Below the pieces are notes generated by a model. It saw only the letters and a list, made by a program, of their open reading frames with translations, ran no database searches and was not told the DNA's origin. Made by a program: the position numbers and the translations under genes. From Cryptomeria japonica (Eukaryota > Streptophyta > Pinopsida > Cupressales > Cupressaceae): a DNA stretch of 64,000 nt. The DNA lies in contig NC_081409.1 of the NCBI RefSeq assembly GCF_030272615.1, positions 528,424,291-528,488,290 on the forward strand, read 5' to 3'. Shown piece after piece: positions 57,601 to 64,000 of this stretch (within the stretch, counting starts at the first letter, position 1; each line of letters starts with the position of its first letter).

Positions 57601-58860
57601 AATACCATTGGAACTTCATGACCGGTTATTTTCTCTCTCTTTATTACTAGTTCTTCTTATTCTTTTTCATACTCTCTTGAGTGTGTTGAGTGTTTACTTC
57701 CTGTGATGTTGAAGGTAGTATCTTTTTCCTCCACTTAGACCGATGATGGGAAGTATGTTTCTGGTCTGATGTTTTTCCTGGATTGTATCCCAGTCCAAAT
57801 TTATCATTTGTAGACTTATTTTGTAGATGAATAGGTTCAATAATACCTTCTTGATGTTTTTGAAGAGGACCAGTACCTGAATATCCCATGTGTTGAATCA
57901 TTTTTTATCCTGGACCATATTGTGTCAGGGAAACCTCACAATGTCGTACTTCTTTATTTTCACTATCTTCTTTGAAAATCCATTTGAGAACAACATCCTC
58001 TTCTATTTCATTTGCAAGGGGAGTAGAGGATTGTGCAAAGAGACCATCATATATGACATTTGAAGAGGAAGTTTGTGGCTTCATAACCTCTGATGGTTTT
58101 CTTGACTATCTTGGTGATGGAGGAAGAGAGATTAGTGAAAGTACTGGTTCTATCTTGTATCCATCCATGCTAGTATTTGTGATTTTAAATTTCTTTTCTA
58201 AGTCCTTCATCAAGGTTTCTAAACTTTCAACTGTAGAGGCTGCTCTTTATGAGGCACAAAGGTATCAACACTCTTTATCAATGCATTACAAAGGGAGTTT
58301 GTATCAATGGGAATATTGACTTCAACTCCGTTATAAGTAAATTTTAAGCACTGATGATATGTAGATGGAACTGCCTTCATTTCGTGAATCCATGGCCTAC
58401 CCAGTAAGATTTTGTATGATAGAGGAAGATCAAGCACCTGAAAAATAATATCTCTTTTTATAGGTCCTACCCTGATTGGTAATAGTACCTGACCTTTAGA
58501 GGTTCTTTCTTCTTCATCATAAGCTTTGATTGTTATTTTCTTGGCCGGATCAATGACATTTTTAGAAAAGCCTAGTTGTGTACGCAGATTATAGGTACAA
58601 ATATTCAACCCACCACCTCCATCTATCAAAACATGTTTAACTTGGTGTTTATGGATCATAGCTTCAATGTGCAATGGTTGATTATGTGGGTGATTCAATG
58701 AGTTGTCATATTCTTCAGAGAAAGTGAGATAATGAGGCGAAGTTAGGTGACCCACCATAGATTGAAACTGATCGATATCTAAATCTTTTGGGACATTAGT
58801 TGTGAGCAATGTTTTGTCCAGGATCTCTTTATAAGCAGAAGAGATTTTGAGCAATTCAAA
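57601..58860 (-). pseudogene. pro: Protease and G-patch region of G3
   Basis: 58854-58219 holds the protease with active site VLIDGGGGLN, VLLPIRVGPIKRDIIFQVLD and LLGRPWIHEMK. A frame break follows. 57901-57647 carries the G-patch (MIQHMGYSGTGPLQKHQEGI, GLGYNPGK); the consensus GLG-type step before KHQEG is altered here (PLQ). A stop immediately precedes this part. Confidence 0.8.
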
Positions 58861-60817
58861 GATGGAGATTTGAGCATTCGTTCTTTTTAATTGTTCGACA
58901 ATGCTATAACGAAGCCAACTATTTGGATTTAGCCATGGTTGTATCTATTTATTTGTTCAAAGAACTTGGTAGATTTGATGTTGTTTGAGCAAGAGTTGAA
59001 TAACTAGCTCCTTGGAGAGTGACTTTCTTTTGAGCGCGAGTCACAGCATTTGCATTTTGTGATTCATTTTGTTTATCTTTGATTATGATCACATTGCAAT
59101 ATTTGGGTTGGGAAGACTCAATCATGTTTATCATATTGTCATTGCTGGTATAGATGTAATTGACTTTGGAACCTCCTTTAGACTTTGAAGAATCACCTTG
59201 TTTATAAACAGGTAAGGGATCTTTAAAATACTTGTGATCAACATTACTTGTGTGATTTCCAACAACAATTTTGCCAGCGTCGATGAGATCTTGAATCTCA
59301 TGCTTGAGCTTCATGGAGTTTTTTGTGTTATGACCTTTGTTTCGATGGTATTCGTATTATCCATTCTCTCTCCACCATTTTGGTTTGACTTTGGGATCAT
59401 ATGGCCTAGAATTGTCTGGTAAGGTTATCAGATCATTTGCCAATAAAGTTTTGAAAGCTGATTCATATGATTCTTCTAGAGGAGTGAAGTCGTGTTTAAG
59501 TTTTGAAAGCCAAGGTTTCTCTTTAAACCACTCTTTTACTTTCTTCAGAGGATTTGCTGCTGCAATTTCAGCTACTTTGAGTGTTTGTGTGCCACTAGCC
59601 AAGTTAAATATCATGGATTTTGATTTTTCTTTAACAGTGTCTACCACTCCATCATTAACAACATTTTTGTTGTTATCTTTTCTTTATTTCCAATATTTGT
59701 TCTTTTCTTTGGAACTAGAACCTTGTTGTGTTTCTTTCCAAAGTGAGATATCTCCTTTCTTTATAAGCACATCTTCCATTCTAAGGGCACTATCTACCAT
59801 TTTGTTGAATGAAGGGTGTACTTACATTTGGATACTATATTTCAATTTAGGGATCAAGTTGTTGATGAAGATATCCATCTTCTCATAATCTGGAATAGGC
59901 CGTGAATATCTAGAGAACATCTTTCTCCATCATTGGAGGAAAGTGAGAAAGGGCTCTCCTATTTTTTGTTTGGTATTGCAAAGCTCTATCATAGTGACTG
60001 GGTGATGAATGTTATAGGATTATTGTTGTAGAAACAATTGGATTAATTCTTCAAAAAAATTTATTCCCATAGGTAGACTTGAGAACCATTCCATCACTTG
60101 CCCTCCTAAACTTCTTGGGAAAAGGCATATGAGATATGTTTGTTTGTGCATGAACTCCATACATAAAGCACAAAATTCTCTGACATGGTCTTGAGGATCT
60201 AAGTTGCCATCGTATTTGTCAAATTTTAGAATCTCCACTTGTGAAGGAAATGAAGGCATGTAAAGGTTTTTATCAAATGGAAATGGGCATATCGTATCCA
60301 AAGAATATTGTTTTGATGATTTATCCTTGTTTTTCAATTCTGTGATCTCAGTTCGTAACACTTGTAATTGTTTGTTTACCATTGCTAAGGGTGTCTCTTC
60401 CTCTTTAGTGATGAAGGCCTCAATGTTATAACCAGTAGGAAGTTTAGCGCTTTTCTTTGCTATTTCTAGAAAATAGTCTTCTTTATCTCTAGCCATGATA
60501 ACCTTCAACATTTTTTGGAAATCTTTATCCTTTTGACATTTATGAATATCAGTTTTGGTAGGTTCAAAGACTTCAGATTCATCTGATGAGGAATCACTGT
60601 CAGTATTCTAGATACTGAGATCGTCATAAGTATTGTGTTTAGTATCTTGCCTTTCTTGTTTTGTTCCAGATATGGTAGGAGACAAGGGTTGATCATAAAC
60701 TGGTATATATGATGATGAAGGTTTATTAGCGATAGGGTCCTCTACATAAAATGGATTATCCTGATATGAAAAGGATTGTCCTGTGCCTTTATCAGCTTTT
60801 TTACGCCATAAGTACAC
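58861..60817 (-). pseudogene. gag: Gag of G3, start deleted
   Basis: Compared with copy 1', the start codon and first codons are gone: at about 60812 the frame (KKADKGTGQSFSYQDNPF) joins leader sequence corresponding to 12284 in copy 1', a deletion of about 340 bases. A stop at 60608-60610 equals that of copy 1'. The core is open at 60511-60020 (FDKYDGNLDPQDHVREFC, GGQVMEWFSSLPMG). The C-terminal part lies at 59647-59357 (KEKPWLSKLKHDFTPLEESY) and 59314-58949 (LKHEIQDLIDAGKIVVG). Confidence 0.87.
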
Positions 60818-62629
60818 TGTTCAGATTTGTTTATGCTCATGATGATGATAACTAGTTTTATGCTCGATGTAGACTATTTTAGGAAACTTTGATTGTTCTG
60901 GACTGACCAAACCAGGGATTCGTATGACAGGGTTTACAAGACCAGACGACAATTTTATAGCTTCAGGACGATGAAAACAGTATTTTGTACGAGTTGTTGC
61001 CTAGGTTCATACAACAGGTGGGTATACCTCAGACGACAAACTGATGAATATGATGTTTTTTCATACGACACAAGACCAAAGATTAGATGACAAACTATAA
61101 GACCTGATGAAATTTCATACGACAATGGGTATTTAGCAGGATGATAAATCAGAAGACTCGTATGACAATTTACTGGATAGAGACAAAATTTTGACAGACA
61201 AGGTTTTCAATGACTGACAACGGCCAGTTTTGAGATGGACTAAGTTTTTGATAGCTAATGTAGGCTAGTTTGTGACACAGATAGAGTTTTGACTAATATA
61301 GACTAGTTTTTGACACGGACAGAGTTTTGACCAAGTTAGACTAGTTTTTGATATAGACAGAGTTTTGACTAAGACAGACTAATTTTTGACACGGACAAAG
61401 TTTTGACCAAGATAGACTAGCTTTTCATACGGAGAGATTTTTGACCACCGATATGTTTATTATTTTCTCCAGTTTTAGTATTCCAGTTTCAGTTTTAGGG
61501 ATGAAAACATAGTAAACATGCAATATGTATAATGACTTCAATCACAACACGCTACCCTATGGAAATTGGTGAGATAAGAAAACCTTTGCTTGCAGACTCA
61601 GGTACACACCCAATAGCCGACTCCAAATGCTAATGGGGGCACAAGATGGCAAGTATCTTGGGAGAGTTACTATCTCTCTTGCACAAAGATTATCCCCCCT
61701 TTTGGAGGTGAACCGGGTAGCCTCTATCTTATAGTTCTTAGTCAGGAATTTTGTTCGAAATTACCCCTTGAAGTCATGCAAACATGACTGAGGCCTATAG
61801 CCCAACAAGGTATCGAAATAAGTTGTAGTCACGTAAACATGATTGAGACAGCGAGACCCTACAAAATGCTCGATATGAGAGATCTCAAAGAGAAAACTCA
61901 AATAATCCTGTCCTCTGAGACTTTAATCAACCAGAGGCCTATTTATTATAGTGAGTTGGAATGCTTAGGTCCGGTTATACTCACTTGGGTCATTCTCACA
62001 GGGTGATTACTTTTTCCCACTGTGACAGGCCCACTAAAGGTACACAAATCTCAAACATAGAAAAAGCCTCAAGGGTCTGGATTTCTGATTGTCTTTGCAA
62101 ACAAGAGCATACTCTCCTACCTCTTAGATTTTTCTTAAAACATGAAAGACAAATTTGTTCATTAACCAGATAGCAAGTTAGGTGCCTAAAAATGAATTTA
62201 AATAATGCATGATGTTTACTTGAATCCCCTCAGGCAACCTGCAAAAACAACGAATCAATATTCATATTGTCTTTGTTTGACAAGCATATTCTTCGACAAG
62301 CGTTCTGCAAAAACTTGATTAGGATATGAAAATTCCTCAGACAAACAAACAACAAGCTAGGTTCAATGTTAGTATGATCAAAATTGAATACAGAACTTGA
62401 AGAATGAAATCTTCTTTTAACCCAAAAACACATAATATTGTACGGCAATTCTCACCGAGCCATAAGATAATTCATACGAGATTGTATGATACTTGCAGTT
62501 TGTTGTTCAGGCATATGGGAAATCTCGTACAATATTTTGTAGTAACTGTACGGACAAAAAATCCGAAAAAATAAAAATCTGAAAATAAGAAAAAGTTAGT
62601 CTTCGAGGCCGAAAAGATGTAGTCTTCTG
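60818..62629 (-). other. 5' leader of G3
   Basis: It shows CGTAC/GTATG words at 60910-61170 and 62430-62560, the 38-base minisatellite, and the type II cassette at about 61740-62040 shared with G1. A deletion of about 54 bases at 61616, relative to the other leaders, removes the segment between CACCCAATAGC and CGACTCC. Confidence 0.7.
61261..61450. repeat. 38-base minisatellite in the G3 leader
   Basis: Units starting TAGACTAGTTTTTGACACGG recur at 61261, 61299, 61337, 61375 and 61413, exactly 38 bases apart. Copy 1' has two such units and G1 about three with altered period, so it behaves as a variable repeat within the family. Confidence 0.9.
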
Positions 62630-62646
62630 CCCCACAGTGGGCACCA
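62630..62646 (-). other. Primer binding site of G3
   Basis: Minus-strand TGGTGCCCACTGTGGGG, one transition from the G1 site TGGCGCCCAC, four bases after the LTR end. Confidence 0.85.
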
Positions 62647-62650
62647 GAAA

Positions 62651-63868
62651 TGTGTGTGTGAAAAGTGGAATAAGTATCTGCAAGTTGTAAGACACAACAC
62701 TTCAATTAAGTCATTGCATGTATGGTTAGACAGATATACACATGAATAATAAAACCATAACAAATTGACCAGTTGCCTTCTAAAAGATGTGAGTATAGAC
62801 TTGCTCTCATATTTGTATAAGCAATACCAGTGACTATACTACACCAAGATGAAGGATTTAATCTATATGAGCATGATATTAAGCTAAATGGATGCAAGAT
62901 TATGCTAGATGGATGAATAGTAAGCTAGATGAATTCAAGCAATCATAATTGAACTAAATATGCAAAAAGCTAAACTAAGATGCAATAATCTCAAAAAAGA
63001 AAGCACAAAATCTTCAATGACTCCAAAGCAAAAAATGTATAATAACAATAAATCTCCAAGGTGTTTTGAATGAGAGATGAAGGTTGAATTTATAGAGAAT
63101 CACAAGAGAGACCAACGGTCAAGATCAATTAGCAACGAGCAGTTGAGATTATTCAAGAAAAAGCACAATTTAGGATAATTGAAATAATTGAGAGATCAGA
63201 TTCAGTTAACCTTGAGATAGATTCCAATTATAGTTTGATTGAAAGGCATTCAGACTATAAGTTTGAGTTTGCATTGGAGATAAAATTCAATTAATTCCAT
63301 GCACTTGAGATAAAAATAGGTGATTCCATGCAATTTCTTTGATTTATTCAAGAAAAGAGTCTTTTCAATGCAACTAAACTTCTTTTCTCAAAAGCTTTGA
63401 GTTCCAATTTTTAGAGAATGATTAATAATTCATTTAATTGTTTTTTCCGATTTCAAGTTATCTCAATTTAGAAGAAGAAATAATATCTCAAGTTTGATTT
63501 CTCTCTCAATTCAATTCTTTTATTTTATTTTCAATTTAACTCTTGCTTTGTGATTAATTCCTCTTTTGTAATAAATTAATTCCTTTTTTTTTATGATTAA
63601 TGACAAATTTATTAATTAATTAAATATGCTAGGATATTTAATAAATTAAACAGGATAATTGATCAAAATGATTTTCTTGGAATGATTTAATTAATTAAAT
63701 AAATATTTAATTAATATATAATAAGTCACTTGCCATGTGACATTTAATGATTGAAGAATTAATTAAATGTGTGCTCAAAGTTGATTTAATTGTATTTTGG
63801 TTAGGACCCTAGTGATGTTGTCAATATTAGGGGCCCATGGTTTAGATGACCATTTTTAGGGCATTACA
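62651..63868 (-). repeat. LTR D (5' LTR of G3)
   Basis: It runs (TG)5 AAAAGTGG to AGGGCATTACA, 1.22 kb, TATA box at plus TTTATA 63089-63094 directing leftward transcription. Right flank is the TTATG duplication. Confidence 0.9.
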
Positions 63869-64000
63869 TTATGTCCTAATCTGTTTGATAAAAGTTTGTA
63901 CATGTCTCCTTTCTCTAAGCACTTTGAAGCACCAAATTTTGAGAAATACAAGGGAAAGGGTAATCCAAAAGATCATATTCAAGATTTTTACCCAATGTGC
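63869..64000 (+). pseudogene. gag: Continuation of G4 gag, beyond G3
   Basis: It begins with the duplicated TTATG and reads SPFSKHFEAPNFEKYKGKGN and DHIQDFYPMC, the start of the Ty3/gypsy gag core, in the same frame as the end of 45036-46760. It runs off the window edge. A stop lies just before the insertion point in the left half. Confidence 0.85.

Larger units (their letters stand above)
46766..63868 (-). mobile_element. G3: complete Ty3/gypsy (Tat-like) element
   Basis: 17.1 kb, with both LTRs, primer site, purine tract and TTATG duplications. Minus-strand order is the same as G1, including the oppositely transcribed PMD gene beside the 3' LTR. It inserted into the gag of G4. LTRs C and D differ at roughly one base in fifteen to twenty by eye, so the insertion is old. 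The gag start is deleted and all frames carry stops. Confidence 0.9.

Overview
The window is repeat-dominated nuclear DNA from a seed plant. It is AT-rich and made of long, decayed LTR retrotransposons nested in or abutting each other. No host gene, tRNA, rRNA, CRISPR array or bacterial feature is recognisable. The unit size (about 17 kb), density, decay and AT-rich spacers suggest a large plant genome, possibly a gymnosperm; this is inference, not shown by a marker gene.

Layout. (1) 161-8869, plus strand: Ty1/copia-like element 'Copia-P' with very long LTRs (right copy 5789-8869) and a broken gag with coiled coil and three zinc-knuckle regions, but no pol. (2) 8872-10428: decayed minus-strand coding region of unknown family beside LTR-like DNA. 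(3) 10429-14029: gag and leader (copy 1') of a minus-strand Ty3/gypsy element joined to LTR A. (4) 14030-31361, minus strand: gypsy element 'G1' (LTR A, antisense ORF, integrase, aRNase H, RNase H, RT, protease with G-patch, gag, leader, LTR B). LTR A serves both as 3' LTR of G1 and 5' LTR of copy 1'. (5) 31362-36872, plus strand: leader-like remnant and gypsy element 'G2' (LTR, primer site, leader, protease) cut by (6) 36873-43006, minus strand: nearly complete Ty1/copia element 'Copia-Q'. (7) 43007-45025: 3' end and LTR of a third copia, plus strand. (8) 45036-46760 and 63869-64000, plus strand: gag of gypsy 'G4', split by (9) 46766-63868, minus strand: gypsy 'G3', same family as G1, flanked by TTATG duplications.

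G1 and G3 carry two RNase H domains in the order gag-PRO-RT-RH-aRH-INT, which fits the Tat group of Ty3/gypsy. Between integrase and the 3' LTR both carry a gene on the opposite strand encoding a plant mobile domain (PMD) protein. In both copies this gene has its own TATA box and a conserved candidate intron at the same place. The sense strand supplies replication proteins, while the antisense gene reads inward from beside the 3' LTR. This is the most interesting system in the window.

All coding regions are disabled by stops, frameshifts or deletions. Some stops occur at equivalent codons in different copies, leader cassettes are shuffled between copies, and the two LTRs of G1 are not a matched pair, so the family shows mosaic evolution. 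All identities and divergences are judged by eye.
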